A stretch of 64,000 nt of DNA. Source: Streptomyces sp. Act143 (lineage in GTDB: Bacteria; Actinomycetota; Actinomycetes; Streptomycetales; Streptomycetaceae). This document shows positions 42,628 to 53,171 of the stretch, piece by piece. The notes under the pieces were generated by a model. It saw only the letters and a list, made by a program, of their open reading frames with translations, searched no databases and was not told the origin of the DNA. The stretch is from contig NZ_QFRX01000001.1 of the NCBI RefSeq assembly GCF_003143935.1, forward strand, positions 1,684,071 to 1,748,070, read 5' to 3'. Position 1 is the stretch's first letter. Every line of letters begins with the position of its first letter. The translations under genes were made by a program, and so were the position numbers.

Positions 42628-44589
42628 TCATTCGGGCTTCTCCTTGAGTGGGCCGTCGGCCGGTTCGGTACGGGCGAGCGCGTCCTCGGCCTCCTTGGCG
42701 GCCAGCGTGTCCTCGGCCTCCTTGACGGCGAGGCTCGCGCTGATCCGTCCGGCGACCTCGACCGGCGTGAGACCGATGTCCGCCAGCACCTCGCCCCGCT
42801 TGGCGTGCGCGAGGAACTGCTCCGGAATCCCGAACCGCCGTACCGGCACGTCGACTTCGGCGTCCCCCAGGGCCAGCGCGACCGCGGCGCCGACGCCGGC
42901 CGCACGGCTGTTGTCCTCGACGACGGCCACCAGCCGGTGTGCGGCGGCGAGGCCGGGCAGCGCCGGGTCGACGGGCTTGATCCAGCGCGGGTCGACGACC
43001 GTGCAGGTGATGCCGCGGGCTTCCAGCAACTCGGCTGCCTGAAGGCAGACGGGTGCCATGACGCCGACGGCGACCAGCAGGACGTCCGGCTCACCGGGCG
43101 CGCGGTGCAGCACGTCCATGCCGCCGACGTGGTCGACCGCAGCGATCGACGGACCGACGGACTCCTTCGGGAACCGCACCAATGTCGGCGCGTCGTCCAC
43201 CGCGACGGCTTCCCGCAGCTGCGCCCGCAGCTGGTCGGCGTCACGGGGCGCGGCGATCCGCAGCCCGGGGACGACCTGGAGGATCGACAGGTCCCACATG
43301 CCGTTGTGGGAGGCCCCGTCGACGCCCGTGACCCCGGCCCGGTCCAGGACGAAGGTGACTCCGCAGCGGTGCAGGGCGACGTCCATCAGCAACTGGTCGA
43401 AGGCACGGTTCAGGAACGTCGCGTACACGGCGACGACGGGATGCAGGCCGCCGGTCGCGAGCCCGGCCGCCGACACGGCCGCGTGCTGCTCGGCGATGCC
43501 GACGTCCCACACCCGGCCGGGGAAGCGTTCGGCGAACTTGCCGAGCCCCACCGGGTGCAGCATGGCCGCCGTGATCGCCACGACGTCCGCGCGCTCCTCC
43601 CCGATCCTGACCATCTCGTCACCGAACACCGAGGTCCAGGAGGGCCCGTTGGACGGCGCGAGCGGCTCGCAGGTGAGCGGGTCCATCACGCCGACGGTGT
43701 GGAAGTGGTCCTCCTCGTGGGCGAGGGCGGGTTCGTAGCCGCGGCCCTTCTCCGTGAGGCAGTGGACGAGGACCGGCCCGTGGAAGCGTTTCGCGCGGCG
43801 CAGCGCCGACTCGACGGCCCCGATGTCGTGGCCGTCGATCGGGCCGAGGTACTTCAGGCCCAGGTCCTCGAAGAGTCCCTGCGGCGCGAAGGCGTCCTTG
43901 AAGCCCTTCTTGGCGCCGTGGAGTGCCTCGTACACCGTCATGCCGACGACCGGGGTGCGCTGGAGGACATCCTTGCCCCAGGCCAGCACCCGCTCGTAGC
44001 TGTCGGTCGTGCGCAGGGTGGCCAGGTGGTTGGCGAGGCCGCCGATGGTCGGCGCGTACGACCGCTCGTTGTCGTTGACGACGATGATCAGCGGCCGGTC
44101 CTTGGCGGCCGCGATGTTGTTCAGCGCCTCCCAGGCCATGCCGCCGGTGAGCGCGCCGTCGCCGATGACCGCGACCACGTGCCCCTTCTCGCCCTGCACC
44201 TGGCGGGCCTTGGCGAGTCCGTCGGCCCAGCCGAGCGCGGTGGAGGCGTGGCTGTTCTCGACGATGTCGTGCTCGGACTCCTCGCGCGAGGGGTAGCCGG
44301 ACAGGCCGCCCTTGCCGCGCAGCTTGGAAAAGTCCTGACGCCCCGTCAGGATCTTGTGGACATAGCTCTGATGGCCGGTGTCCCACACGATGCGGTCGAC
44401 CGGCGACTCGAAGACCCGGTGGAGCGCGATGGAGAGTTCCACCACCCCCAGGTTGGGCCCGAGGTGTCCGCCGGTCCTGGCGACCGCGTGCACCAGGAAC
44501 TCCCTGATCTCTTCGGACAGTTCACCGAGTTCCGCCTCGGACAGCGCCTTCAGGTCGCGTGGTCCCCGGATGTTCTCCAGAATCGTCAC
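42628..44589 (-). CDS. dxs: 1-deoxy-D-xylulose-5-phosphate synthase
   Basis: 653 residues. TPP enzyme making DXP from pyruvate and glyceraldehyde-3-phosphate, the first MEP-pathway step. Marks: [55 protein letters not shown] (TPP motif GDG...NN) and [16 protein letters not shown] (catalytic Glu). The C-terminus has an unusual repeated [16 protein letters not shown] stretch. Its place in the hopanoid operon indicates a pathway-dedicated copy; Streptomyces usually carry another elsewhere. Confidence 0.96.
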   Translation of the reverse strand: MTILENIRGPRDLKALSEAELGELSEEIREFLVHAVARTGGHLGPNLGVVELSIALHRVFESPVDRIVWDTGHQSYVHKILTGRQDFSKLRGKGGLSGYPSREESEHDIVENSHASTALGWADGLAKARQVQGEKGHVVAVIGDGALTGGMAWEALNNIAAAKDRPLIIVVNDNERSYAPTIGGLANHLATLRTTDSYERVLAWGKDVLQRTPVVGMTVYEALHGAKKGFKDAFAPQGLFEDLGLKYLGPIDGHDIGAVESALRRAKRFHGPVLVHCLTEKGRGYEPALAHEEDHFHTVGVMDPLTCEPLAPSNGPSWTSVFGDEMVRIGEERADVVAITAAMLHPVGLGKFAERFPGRVWDVGIAEQHAAVSAAGLATGGLHPVVAVYATFLNRAFDQLLMDVALHRCGVTFVLDRAGVTGVDGASHNGMWDLSILQVVPGLRIAAPRDADQLRAQLREAVAVDDAPTLVRFPKESVGPSIAAVDHVGGMDVLHRAPGEPDVLLVAVGVMAPVCLQAAELLEARGITCTVVDPRWIKPVDPALPGLAAAHRLVAVVEDNSRAAGVGAAVALALGDAEVDVPVRRFGIPEQFLAHAKRGEVLADIGLTPVEVAGRISASLAVKEAEDTLAAKEAEDALARTEPADGPLKEKPE

Positions 44590-44617
44590 GCTCGGGCCCC
44601 CTTCGGTCCGTGCTGGT

Positions 44618-45775
44618 TCAGCTCACGGTGACGGCCGGCTCCCCCGACGCGACGCCGTCCTGCTCCATCTGTTCGGCGATCTTCATCGCCTCCTCGATGA
44701 GGGTCTCCACGATCTTCGACTCGGGGACGGTCTTGATGACCTCGCCCTTCACGAAGATCTGCCCCTTGCCGTTGCCGGAGGCGACCCCCAGGTCCGCCTC
44801 CCGCGCCTCTCCGGGGCCGTTGACCACACAACCCATCACGGCTACCCGCAGGGGCACTTCCATGCCCTCCAGGCCCGCCGTGACCTCCTCGGCCAGCTTG
44901 TAGACGTCGACCTGGGCGCGCCCGCAGGACGGGCACGACACGATCTCCAGACGGCGTTGCCGAAGGCCCAGGGACTCCAGGATCTGGATGCCGACCTTGA
45001 CCTCCTCGGCGGGCGGCGCGGACAGCGACACCCGGATGGTGTCGCCGATGCCCCTGCTGAGGAGCGCCCCGAAGGCGACCGCCGACTTGATCGTCCCCTG
45101 GAAGGCGGGCCCGGCCTCGGTGACGCCGAGGTGCAGCGGGTAGTCGCACTGCTCGGCGAGCAGCGTGTAGGCCCCCACCATCACCACGGGGTCGTTGTGC
45201 TTCACGGAGATCTTGATGTCCCGGAAGCCGTGCTCCTCGAAGAGCGACGCCTCCCACAGCGCCGACTCCACCAGCGCCTCCGGCGTCGCCTTGCCGTACT
45301 TCTGGAGCAACCGCCGGTCCAGAGAACCGGCGTTGACCCCGATCCGGATCGGCGTGCCGTGATCGCGGGCGGCCCGCGCGATCTCCTTGACCTGGTCGTC
45401 GAACTTCTTGATGTTGCCGGGATTGACGCGGACGGCGGCGCAGCCGGCCTCGATCGCCGCGAACACGTACTTGGGCTGGAAGTGGATGTCGGCGATCACC
45501 GGGATCTGCGACTTGCGGGCGATGGTGGCCAGCGCGTCCGCGTCGTCCTGCGTGGGGCAGGCGACGCGGACGATCTGGCAGCCGGACGCGGTGAGTTCGG
45601 CGATCTGCTGGAGGGTGGCGCCGATGTCGGAGGTGCGGGTCGTCGTCATCGACTGCACCGACACCGGGGCCCCGCCCCCGACCGCCACCGGCCCGACCTG
45701 GATCTGCCGCGACACACGCCGCTCTGCGATCGGCCGGACCGGCATCCCGGGGACGCCCAGGGAGACGGCGGTCAT
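44618..45775 (-). CDS. ispG: 4-hydroxy-3-methylbut-2-enyl diphosphate synthase
   Basis: 385 residues. MEP-pathway iron-sulfur enzyme (GcpE) that converts MEcPP to HMBPP. Marks: [55 protein letters not shown] and the cluster cysteines in ISCPSCGR-like [12 protein letters not shown] and [11 protein letters not shown]. It lies 4 bp downstream of hpnH. With dxs in the same operon it should raise isoprenoid supply for hopanoids. Confidence 0.96.
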   Translation of the reverse strand: MTAVSLGVPGMPVRPIAERRVSRQIQVGPVAVGGGAPVSVQSMTTTRTSDIGATLQQIAELTASGCQIVRVACPTQDDADALATIARKSQIPVIADIHFQPKYVFAAIEAGCAAVRVNPGNIKKFDDQVKEIARAARDHGTPIRIGVNAGSLDRRLLQKYGKATPEALVESALWEASLFEEHGFRDIKISVKHNDPVVMVGAYTLLAEQCDYPLHLGVTEAGPAFQGTIKSAVAFGALLSRGIGDTIRVSLSAPPAEEVKVGIQILESLGLRQRRLEIVSCPSCGRAQVDVYKLAEEVTAGLEGMEVPLRVAVMGCVVNGPGEAREADLGVASGNGKGQIFVKGEVIKTVPESKIVETLIEEAMKIAEQMEQDGVASGEPAVTVS

Positions 45776-45779
45776 GGCC

Positions 45780-46802
45780 TCACTCCCGGTTCCCGGAGAC
45801 CGTCTCGCGCATCGCGCGCAGCGACTCCTTGAGCGAGCCCATGGTGGCGAGGACGGCGGTGGGCTCGTAGCCGCAGTGCGCCATGCAGTTGGCGCAGCGC
45901 GGGTCCTTGCCGCGGCCGTACTTGTCCCAGTCGGTGTCCTCGATGAGCTCGCGGTACGTGGGCACGTAGCCGTCGCTCATCAGGTAGCAGGGGCGCTGCC
46001 AGCCGAACAGGGAGTAGTTCGGGATCGCCCAGGCGGTGCAGGGGAAGTCGACCTTGCCTTCCAGGAAGTCCAGGAAGAGCGGCGAGTGGTTGAGCCGCCA
46101 CTTGCGCCGGTTGCCGCCCGCGAAGGCCTTCTTGAACAGCTCGCGGGTCTGCTCCACGCCGAGGAAGTGCTCCTGGTCCGGGGCCTTCTCGTAGGCGTAG
46201 GCGGGCGAGATCATCATCTCGTCGACCTTCAGGTCGTCGTTGAGGAAGTTGAGCACCTCGATGATGGTCTGCGGGGTGTCGGTGTTGAAGAAGGTCGAGT
46301 TGGTGGTGACCCGGAAGCCGCGCCGCTTGGCCTCCTTGATCGCCTCGACGGCCTCGTCGAACACACCCTCCTTGGCCACGGACTCGTCGTGCCGCTCGCG
46401 CAGCCCGTCGATGTGCACGGCGAAGGCGAAGTAGGGCGAGGGCTTGAACTTGTCGATCTTCTTGCGCAGCAGCATCGCATTGGTGCAGAGGAAGACGTAC
46501 TTCTTCTTCGCCACCAACTGCCGCACGATCTCGTCGATCTGAGGGTGCATCAGCGGCTCACCGCCGGCGATGGACACCATCGGCGCACCCGACTCAAGGA
46601 CCGCCCCGACGGCCTGCGCCACCGGCATGCGCTGCTTGAGCACGCCCGCCGGATGCTGGATCTTGCCGCAGCCCTCGCACTTCAGGTTGCACGCGAAGAG
46701 GGGTTCCAGCTCCACGATCAGCGGGAACTTGTCCCGCTTGCGGAGCTTCTGTTCGGCCAAGTATGTAGCGACCTTGATGGACTGACGCAGCGGCATGGCC
46801 AT
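45780..46802 (-). CDS. hpnH: Adenosyl-hopene transferase HpnH (radical SAM)
   Basis: 340 residues from ATG 46802, placed 5 bp after a near-perfect AGGAGGTGA. Radical SAM cluster [10 protein letters not shown] (C38, C42, C45), [22 protein letters not shown], and later Cys-rich [17 protein letters not shown]. It joins the 5'-deoxyadenosyl radical to diploptene to give adenosylhopane, the first step to extended hopanoids. Confidence 0.96.
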   Translation of the reverse strand: MAMPLRQSIKVATYLAEQKLRKRDKFPLIVELEPLFACNLKCEGCGKIQHPAGVLKQRMPVAQAVGAVLESGAPMVSIAGGEPLMHPQIDEIVRQLVAKKKYVFLCTNAMLLRKKIDKFKPSPYFAFAVHIDGLRERHDESVAKEGVFDEAVEAIKEAKRRGFRVTTNSTFFNTDTPQTIIEVLNFLNDDLKVDEMMISPAYAYEKAPDQEHFLGVEQTRELFKKAFAGGNRRKWRLNHSPLFLDFLEGKVDFPCTAWAIPNYSLFGWQRPCYLMSDGYVPTYRELIEDTDWDKYGRGKDPRCANCMAHCGYEPTAVLATMGSLKESLRAMRETVSGNRE

Positions 46803-46807
46803 CTGGC

Positions 46808-47449
46808 TCACCTCCTGGGGAGCAGCAAGGAACGGTGCCATTCATAGAAAGCGGGAAGGACGGAACGAAGGACGCGGAAAGCCGATATTCCACCGCGCAC
46901 CGTGCCGATCCGGACGAGTTCATGTTCTGGAGCGTCCACGACCACCCGGACGGCCGCAACGGGGCGCGGGCCCGCGCGGACGGCGCTGTGGAGCGTGGCC
47001 GCTGACTCCATGTCGACCGCGATCGCGCCGGTCGCCAGCAGGTCGGAGCGTTCGTGACCGCGTACGACGTGATCGGAGCCGGTGAGCGGTCCGGTGTGGA
47101 CGGTACGTCCGGGTACGGTCCGGACCAGCTCCTTGACGAGTAGGTCGGTCCCGACGCACGGAACGGTTCCCGCCGCATCCCGGATCTCCTCGGCGACCAC
47201 GAGGTCGCCCGGGTGCATGCCGGGCGCGAGACCGGCGCAGAAGCCGGTGGCCAGCACGGCGGCGGCGCGCAGACCGGGCTCCGCGAGGGCCCGGGTGACG
47301 GCCCGCTGGGCCGCCTTGGGGCCCATGCCGGTGCGGAGCACGGTCACCGGCCCGTCGGCCCCGCTCCGGTCGCCGCTGCGCAGGGCCAAGTGCTCGATGC
47401 CGAGCGCACAGGCGATCAGCAGCGGGGCCGGGGCGGGCGGGGTGCTCAT
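46808..47449 (-). CDS. hpnG: HpnG-type nucleoside phosphorylase
   Basis: 213 residues. MTA/purine-phosphorylase-like fold: LLIACALGIEHLALRSGD, TGMGPKAAQRAV, VLATGFCAGLAPGMHPGDLVVAEE and AVDMESAATLHSAV (ribose-binding Glu). Expected to release adenine from adenosylhopane to form phosphoribosylhopane, the step after HpnH, whose start lies 5 bp downstream. Confidence 0.9.
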   Translation of the reverse strand: MSTPPAPAPLLIACALGIEHLALRSGDRSGADGPVTVLRTGMGPKAAQRAVTRALAEPGLRAAAVLATGFCAGLAPGMHPGDLVVAEEIRDAAGTVPCVGTDLLVKELVRTVPGRTVHTGPLTGSDHVVRGHERSDLLATGAIAVDMESAATLHSAVRAGPRPVAAVRVVVDAPEHELVRIGTVRGGISAFRVLRSVLPAFYEWHRSLLLPRR

Positions 47450-47450
47450 C

Positions 47451-49442
47451 TCATCCCTCCCCCACCTGCGCGAACGGCTCGCCGTGGACGTACCGGCCGA
47501 GTGCCGTGAGCGGGAAGACCTGGCGGTAGAGGTGGTAGTTGATGGAGAAGTCCCACGGGAAGCCCGTGCCGGTGAAGTAGGGCTCGTCCCAGGAGCCGTC
47601 CTCGCGCTGGGTGGCCGCGAGCCACTCGACGCCGCGCTCGACGGCCTTGGAGTCCTTCTCGCCGGCCGCGAGCAGCGCCATCAGCGCCCACGCTGTCTGC
47701 GAGGCGGTTGAGGCGCCTCGGCCGGACCACTCCTTGGCGTCCTTGTAGGAGCGCAGGTCCTCGCCCCAGCCGCCGTCGTCGTTCTGCACGGACTCCAGCC
47801 AGGTCACGGCCCGCCGGATCGCGGGGTGCGCGGCCGGGATTCCGGCGGCGACCAGCGCGGGGACCACGGACCCCGTGCCGTAGACGTAGTTGACGCCCCA
47901 GCGCCCGAACCACGAGCCGTCCGGCTCCTGTTCGGCGAGCAGCCACTCGATGCCGCGCCGGGTGCGCGGATCGTGGGCGAGTCCCTCCACGGCCAGCATC
48001 TCCACCACATGGGCGGTGACGTCCGCGGACGGCGGGTCGATGACCTCGCCGAAGTCGCAGAACGGCAGCCGGTTGGGGAACGGGCTGGTGTTGTCGACGT
48101 CGAAGGCGCCCCAGGCCCCGTTCTTGGACTGCATGCCGAGGTTCCAGCGCACCCCGCGCCCGATCGCGTTCTCCAGCCGCTCCGGGTCGTGGTGCTTGAC
48201 CCGGCGCAGCGCGAGGACCACCTCGGCCGTGTCGTCGATGTCGGGGTAGTTGTCGTTGTGGAACTCGAACGCCCAGCCACCCGGCGGCAGTTGCGGCCGC
48301 TTCACGGCCCAGTCGCCCGGCCGGACGATCTCCTCGCCCAGCATCCAGTCCGCCGCCTTGACGAGCTGCGGATGATCGGGCGCCACCCCGGCGTCGACGA
48401 GGGCAATGGTGGCGAGGCAGGTGTCCCACACCGGTGACTGGCAGGCCTCGATCATCCGGGCCCCGTCCTCGCGCCAGACGGCGAAACGGTCCAGCGACGC
48501 CAGCCCCTCGCGCATCACGGGGTGCTGGAGATCGTAGCCGAGCAGGTGCAGCGCGATGATCGAGTACACGGCCGGCGGCTGGATGCCGCCCCAGCAGCCG
48601 TCGTTCTCCTGCCGCTCGATGATCCAGCGGGCGGCGGTGTTCATGGCCGCCTTGCGCAGCCTGCGCGGGGCGACCTTGCGCAGCTGGTGCAGCGCCTTGT
48701 CCAGCCGCTGGAAGGCGCCGTCCCAACTCACCGCCGGAGCCAGGGGCTTGGGCGGGTTCGGGCGGGCCGGGTCGGTGTGCAGCTCGTCCAGCGGGAAGGG
48801 CGCGGGCCGCACCGGCCGCTTGGCGGAGACGATCGTCAGCGGCACGATGGTCTGCCGGGCCCAGCAGCCGAAGTCGTAGATGTTGAGCGGCACCCACTTC
48901 GGGAAGTAGATGAGCTCGGGCGGGAGTTCGGGCAGGTCCTCCCACTTCCACCAGCCGAACAGGGCGAGCCAGATCCGGGTGAAGACCCGCGCGGCGGCGA
49001 TGCCGCCCTGCTCCCGGACCCACGCCGACGCCTTCGCCATGTGCGGGGCGTCCGGCGCGTCGCCGGCCAGCCGCAGGGCGACGTATGCCTCGATGGTGGT
49101 GGAGAGTTCGCCGGGGCCGCCGTAGAAGGAGGCCCACGTGCCGTCCTCGCGCTGCTCGCCGCGGATGAACAGTCCGGCGGCGCGGGTGGTCGACTCGTCG
49201 CGGATGCCGAGGAACTGACGGAGCAGCAGGTCCTCGGCGTCCATGGTGACGTTGGTCTCCAGGTCGCCCTTCCACCAGCCCTGGGCGTCCTGCCGCGCCA
49301 GCAGGAAGTCGGTGGCACGCTGCACCGCGTGTGCGGCGGCTTCTTGTACCCCGGCCGCCGCGGGGGTGCGGATGTCGGTTTCGCTGGCCGCGGCAGCGCG
49401 GGGCGGCAGCGCCCCGGTGCTTCCGTCGGTCGTCGCTGTCAT
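47451..49442 (-). CDS. shc: Squalene-hopene cyclase
   Basis: 663 residues from ATG 49442 with GGGGAAG upstream. Catalytic motif DIDDTAE (D401-D404), WKWEDLPELPPELIYFP, FDVDNTSPFPNRLPFCDFG and several QW repeats such as DGSWFGRWGVNYVYG and NDDGGWGEDL. A monotopic membrane enzyme that folds squalene into hopene/hopanol. One base separates it from hpnG. The first 30 residues are a disordered Ala-rich extension. Confidence 0.97.
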   Translation of the reverse strand: MTATTDGSTGALPPRAAAASETDIRTPAAAGVQEAAAHAVQRATDFLLARQDAQGWWKGDLETNVTMDAEDLLLRQFLGIRDESTTRAAGLFIRGEQREDGTWASFYGGPGELSTTIEAYVALRLAGDAPDAPHMAKASAWVREQGGIAAARVFTRIWLALFGWWKWEDLPELPPELIYFPKWVPLNIYDFGCWARQTIVPLTIVSAKRPVRPAPFPLDELHTDPARPNPPKPLAPAVSWDGAFQRLDKALHQLRKVAPRRLRKAAMNTAARWIIERQENDGCWGGIQPPAVYSIIALHLLGYDLQHPVMREGLASLDRFAVWREDGARMIEACQSPVWDTCLATIALVDAGVAPDHPQLVKAADWMLGEEIVRPGDWAVKRPQLPPGGWAFEFHNDNYPDIDDTAEVVLALRRVKHHDPERLENAIGRGVRWNLGMQSKNGAWGAFDVDNTSPFPNRLPFCDFGEVIDPPSADVTAHVVEMLAVEGLAHDPRTRRGIEWLLAEQEPDGSWFGRWGVNYVYGTGSVVPALVAAGIPAAHPAIRRAVTWLESVQNDDGGWGEDLRSYKDAKEWSGRGASTASQTAWALMALLAAGEKDSKAVERGVEWLAATQREDGSWDEPYFTGTGFPWDFSINYHLYRQVFPLTALGRYVHGEPFAQVGEG

Positions 49443-49562
49443 GGCTTCCCCTTCGTGCAGTGTGCAAGTGGTGCTCTGCTGTGGGTCCGCCGTCGGCCGG
49501 TGGCCCGTTGGTGCCTTCGGCACCGGCCGGCGACTACGCGAGGGCTATTCGACCGATAGTGA

Positions 49563-50690
49563 TCATCTCTTCCGTACGACGACGAAGTCGGCGAGCGCCG
49601 TGAACTGCGCCCGTACCCGGTCGGGCATGTCGATGGCGTCCAGCGCTCCGAGGGCGATGGTGTACTGCCGGCGCGCTTCCTGGGCCGTCCACTCCCGGCC
49701 GCCCGCCTCCTCGATGAGGGCGGCGCGGGCCGCGAACTCCTCCTCGGAGAAGTTCTCGAAGTCGCTGCTCTTGGCGTCGGCGGCGAGGATCTCGCCGAGC
49801 CGCTCGGCGGCGGGGCCGTCCGCCGCGAGCGCGGCCACGACCGGCAGGGACTTCTTGCGCTGGCGCAGGTCGCTCCAGGTCTGCTTGCCGGTGGAGTCCG
49901 GGTCGCCCCAGATGCCGAGGAGGTCGTCCACGGCCTGGAACGCGAGGCCCAGGTGGTAGCCGTACTTCTCCAGGGTGTCGGCGGTGCGCTCGTCCGCGCC
50001 GCCGAGGACGGCGCCGATGGAGCTGGCGCAGGCCAGCAGGGCGCCGGTCTTGTTGCCCTCCATCTCCAGGCACTCCTCGACGCTGACGCGGTCGCGGTGC
50101 TCGTAGGAGATGTCCTGGGCCTGGCCGTCGATGAGCGCGCGGGTGGCGCTGGTCAGCCGGCGGGTGGCGCGGCCGGCCTCGACCGTGCCGAGTTCCAGCA
50201 GCACCTCGTTGGCGAGCGCGAACAGGGCGTCGCCGACGAGGATCGCCTGGGCGGGGCCGTGCACCTTCCAGACGGTGTCGCGGTGGCGGCGCTGTTCGTC
50301 GCCGTCCATCAGGTCGTCGTGCAGCAGCGAGAAGTTGTGGACCAGTTCGACGGCGACGGCGCCGGGGATGCCGACCTCGGGCGCGGCTCCGGTGACCTCG
50401 GCGGAGAGCACGGCGAGGGCGGGACGCACGGCCTTGCCCCCGTCGCCGGCCGTCGGGTTGCCCGCGGCGTCGATCCAGCCGAAGTGGTAGGCGGAAACGG
50501 TGTCCATGGGAGCCGCCAGACGGTCGATCGCCGCCCGCAGTACCGGTGTGGCCAGGGTCCGGCCGCGCTCCAGGAGCGCGGTCACGTCCACCGCGTCGGC
50601 AGCCTTCGAGGCCGGGGGCACAGTGGGCACAGTCTCTCCTCTTGTTGCGGTACCGGGGGTGCGGGGGCCTGCCGCGTGCTGATCGAGCAT
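49563..50690 (-). CDS. Polyprenyl diphosphate synthase (probably farnesyl-PP)
   Basis: 375 residues from ATG 50690, overlapping the hpnE stop as TGATG. First Asp-rich motif LVHNFSLLHDDLMDGDEQRR; the second is QAVDDLLGIWGD, with Gly in place of the last Asp. GNKTGALL and GDALFALAN are further family marks. Position between hpnE and shc suggests it supplies farnesyl diphosphate for squalene. The about 30-residue Ala/Thr-rich start may be longer than needed. A 120-bp gap separates it from shc. Confidence 0.92.
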   Translation of the reverse strand: MLDQHAAGPRTPGTATRGETVPTVPPASKAADAVDVTALLERGRTLATPVLRAAIDRLAAPMDTVSAYHFGWIDAAGNPTAGDGGKAVRPALAVLSAEVTGAAPEVGIPGAVAVELVHNFSLLHDDLMDGDEQRRHRDTVWKVHGPAQAILVGDALFALANEVLLELGTVEAGRATRRLTSATRALIDGQAQDISYEHRDRVSVEECLEMEGNKTGALLACASSIGAVLGGADERTADTLEKYGYHLGLAFQAVDDLLGIWGDPDSTGKQTWSDLRQRKKSLPVVAALAADGPAAERLGEILAADAKSSDFENFSEEEFAARAALIEEAGGREWTAQEARRQYTIALGALDAIDMPDRVRAQFTALADFVVVRKR

Positions 50691-52084
50691 CAGGCCGCCT
50701 CCTCGACGTCGAAGAGGTGGCTCGGGCGGGGCCGGCCCAGGGCGCTCAGCGCGGCGTCGGCCGCGCCGACACCGCTGCGGACCGCACTCTCCATGGTCGC
50801 GGGCCACCCTGTGGCGGTCCACGCTCCGGCCAGGTAGAGGCCGGGTGCTCTGGTGCGGGCGCCGGGCCGCAGCCGTCCGACGCCGGGGGCGGGATCGAAC
50901 GTCGCGGTCCGCTCCCTGGTCACGAAGAAGTCCTTCACCTCGGCACCCCGGGTACCGGGCAGCAGGCGCTCCAGCTCGGGGAGGTAGCGCTCCCGCAGTG
51001 CGGCGACGGGCTCGTCGATCTCGTCCTGCGCCGCCGACTGCGACAGCGCGAGGTACTGGCCCGCGCGCAGCCCGGAGGCGTCGGTGCGGTCGAAGACCCA
51101 CTGCACGGGGGTGCCGAGGGCCGCGAAGAAAGGCTTTTCCAGCACCTTGCGGTCATAGACGACGTGCACGTTGAGGATCGGCGCGGTCCCGATCCGCAGA
51201 AGATTTTCCGGAGCGTCGAGCGCACCCTCGGGCAGCAGGTCATGGGCCTCGCGCTGGGGTACGGCGAGGACGACCGTGTCCGCCCGCAGCGTCTCGCCGG
51301 GAACCTGGACGGTCCATGTCCCGTTCTCGTCAGTGGAGATGGAGGTGACGCGTGTACGGACCTCGGTACGCACGCCCGCTGAGTCGAGCGCCTTGCGGGC
51401 GAGCCGGTCATGCAGTTCGCCCAGCGGGACGTGCGCCCATCCGATGTCGGCCGCACCCGGGTCGGACAGCAGACCGGTCTTGAAGACCATCGCGGCGAGC
51501 CCCAGCGAGGCGTCGCCCGCGACCGCGTTGAGGGTGGCGACCCCGACCAGGTCCCACAGGGCCTCGACGGCACGCGCCGACTGACCGTGCGCGGTCAGCC
51601 AGCTGCCGAAGTCCTGGGTGTCCAGGTCCGGATCGGCGAGGTCGAGCCCCTTGAGCGCGAGCGCGGCCCGCCCCACCTTGGCGCGTTCGGCGAGCGAGAG
51701 ATGAGGGTATGTGGCGAGGCTGCGCCCCAGATGCAGGGGCACCGGCAGCGCGTCCCGCCGCAGCCTGCCCAGCCGCCGCCCCTCGGGCTTGCCGACGTCG
51801 AGTACGGGCACGTCGAGACGATCCTGCAACGGCGCCAGCGCGGTCCCCTCGATGCGGTCGAGGAACCAGCGGTAGGCGGTGCAGCAGCGCAGATAGACGT
51901 GCTGTCCGTTGTCGACGGTCAGCTCGCCGCGCCGGAAGGAGAAGGCGAGCCCGCCCAGCCGCGGCCGGCCTTCGAGCAGGGTGACGCGGACACCCGCGTC
52001 GGCGAGGGCGAGCGCGGCGGTGATGCCGGCGAGCCCGCCGCCGATCACGACGGCGTCCCGCCCGGACTGCTGGCCGTCGGTCAT
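50690..52084 (-). CDS. hpnE: Hydroxysqualene dehydroxylase HpnE
   Basis: 464 residues from ATG 52084 with GGAGGG upstream. FAD-binding amine-oxidase fold: AVVIGGGLAGITAALALADAG, LLEGRPRLGGLAFSFRRGELTVDNGQHV, and C-terminal GLYLAGAWTATGWPATMESAVRSG. It reduces hydroxysqualene to squalene, completing the HpnCDE route that replaces squalene synthase. Confidence 0.95.
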   Translation of the reverse strand: MTDGQQSGRDAVVIGGGLAGITAALALADAGVRVTLLEGRPRLGGLAFSFRRGELTVDNGQHVYLRCCTAYRWFLDRIEGTALAPLQDRLDVPVLDVGKPEGRRLGRLRRDALPVPLHLGRSLATYPHLSLAERAKVGRAALALKGLDLADPDLDTQDFGSWLTAHGQSARAVEALWDLVGVATLNAVAGDASLGLAAMVFKTGLLSDPGAADIGWAHVPLGELHDRLARKALDSAGVRTEVRTRVTSISTDENGTWTVQVPGETLRADTVVLAVPQREAHDLLPEGALDAPENLLRIGTAPILNVHVVYDRKVLEKPFFAALGTPVQWVFDRTDASGLRAGQYLALSQSAAQDEIDEPVAALRERYLPELERLLPGTRGAEVKDFFVTRERTATFDPAPGVGRLRPGARTRAPGLYLAGAWTATGWPATMESAVRSGVGAADAALSALGRPRPSHLFDVEEAA

Positions 52085-52220
52085 CGTGCGCCCTCCCCTG
52101 CCCGGCCGCCGTGGTGCTTGAACGCTGCACGGTCGGCCGTTGCAGTCAGGGACGCCCTGCCCCGCCGGAGGGTTGCCTGCCACTTTCCTCCGGTGGCATC
52201 ACCTTGGACCGTTTTGTCCA

Positions 52221-53171
52221 TCAGGCGCGCCTCCTGACGGTCCTGCGCGTCACATGCCGGGTGTCCAGGCCGGACAGTCCGCGTACGGCGACGTACGCCT
52301 TCTCCCGGCCGGGCAGCGAGACCCGGCCGCGCAGCACGGCCTCGGGGTCGCGTTCGATGCGGTCCAGGAGGCGGCGGTAGATGCCGGCCATGGCGGCGAC
52401 GCAGGCGCCGCTGCGCCGGTCGAGCATGGGGAGCAGCCGGTAGCCCTCGGCGAAAAGGGCGCGGGCCCGTCGCACTTCGAAGTGCACGAGGCCCGCGAAG
52501 TCGGAGCCCTCCGGTGGCTTCGGCCCGCTGAACCCGGCCGAGCAGCCGAACTTCGCGAGGTCGTCGGCGGGGAGATAGGTACGCCCGCCCACCGCATCCT
52601 CACGGACGTCCCTGAGGATGTTGGTGAGCTGGAGCGCGAGCCCGAGCGTGTCGGCGTACTCCGGCGCGCGCTCGACGCCGCGCGCTCCTGGTTCCGTACC
52701 GAACACACCGAGCGAGAGCCGCCCGATGGCGCCCGCGACACAGCGGCAGTAGACCTTCAGGTCGTCCCAGGTCTCGTAGGTCTCGCCGCGGACGTCCATG
52801 AGCACGCCGTCGATCAGCTCGTCCAGGCCGCCCAGCGGGACCGGGAAGGCCGTGGCGGCGTGGGTGAGGGCGACCGCGACCGGGTCGGTGTCGTCCTCGT
52901 CGACCGCACCCTCGCGCACCCGGGCCAGCATCGCCCGGGTGTCCTCGAGTCTGGCGGCCTTGACCTCGGGCGCGAGCGTGCCGTCGCCGATGTCGTCGAC
53001 GCGGCGCGAGAAGGCGTACAACGCCGACATCGCGCGGCGCTTGGACATCGGCAGCAGCCTGATGCCGTACGCGAAGTTCCGTGCCTGCTGTCCGGTGACG
53101 GCCTCGCAGTAGCTGTAGGCGGCGAGTACCGGTGCGGACACGTGTGGTTCGGCCTCCACGGTCCGGATCAC
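52221..53171 (-). CDS. hpnD: Presqualene diphosphate synthase HpnD
   Basis: 316 residues from a GTG at 53171 overlapping the hpnC stop as GTGA. Trans-isoprenyl head-to-head fold: FAYGIRLLPMSKRRAMSALYAFSRRVDDIGDG (first Asp motif), YCRCVAGAIGRLSLGVFG and LQLTNILRDVREDA (second Asp motif). Condenses two farnesyl-PP to presqualene diphosphate. A 136-bp gap follows before hpnE. Confidence 0.95.
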   Translation of the reverse strand: MIRTVEAEPHVSAPVLAAYSYCEAVTGQQARNFAYGIRLLPMSKRRAMSALYAFSRRVDDIGDGTLAPEVKAARLEDTRAMLARVREGAVDEDDTDPVAVALTHAATAFPVPLGGLDELIDGVLMDVRGETYETWDDLKVYCRCVAGAIGRLSLGVFGTEPGARGVERAPEYADTLGLALQLTNILRDVREDAVGGRTYLPADDLAKFGCSAGFSGPKPPEGSDFAGLVHFEVRRARALFAEGYRLLPMLDRRSGACVAAMAGIYRRLLDRIERDPEAVLRGRVSLPGREKAYVAVRGLSGLDTRHVTRRTVRRRA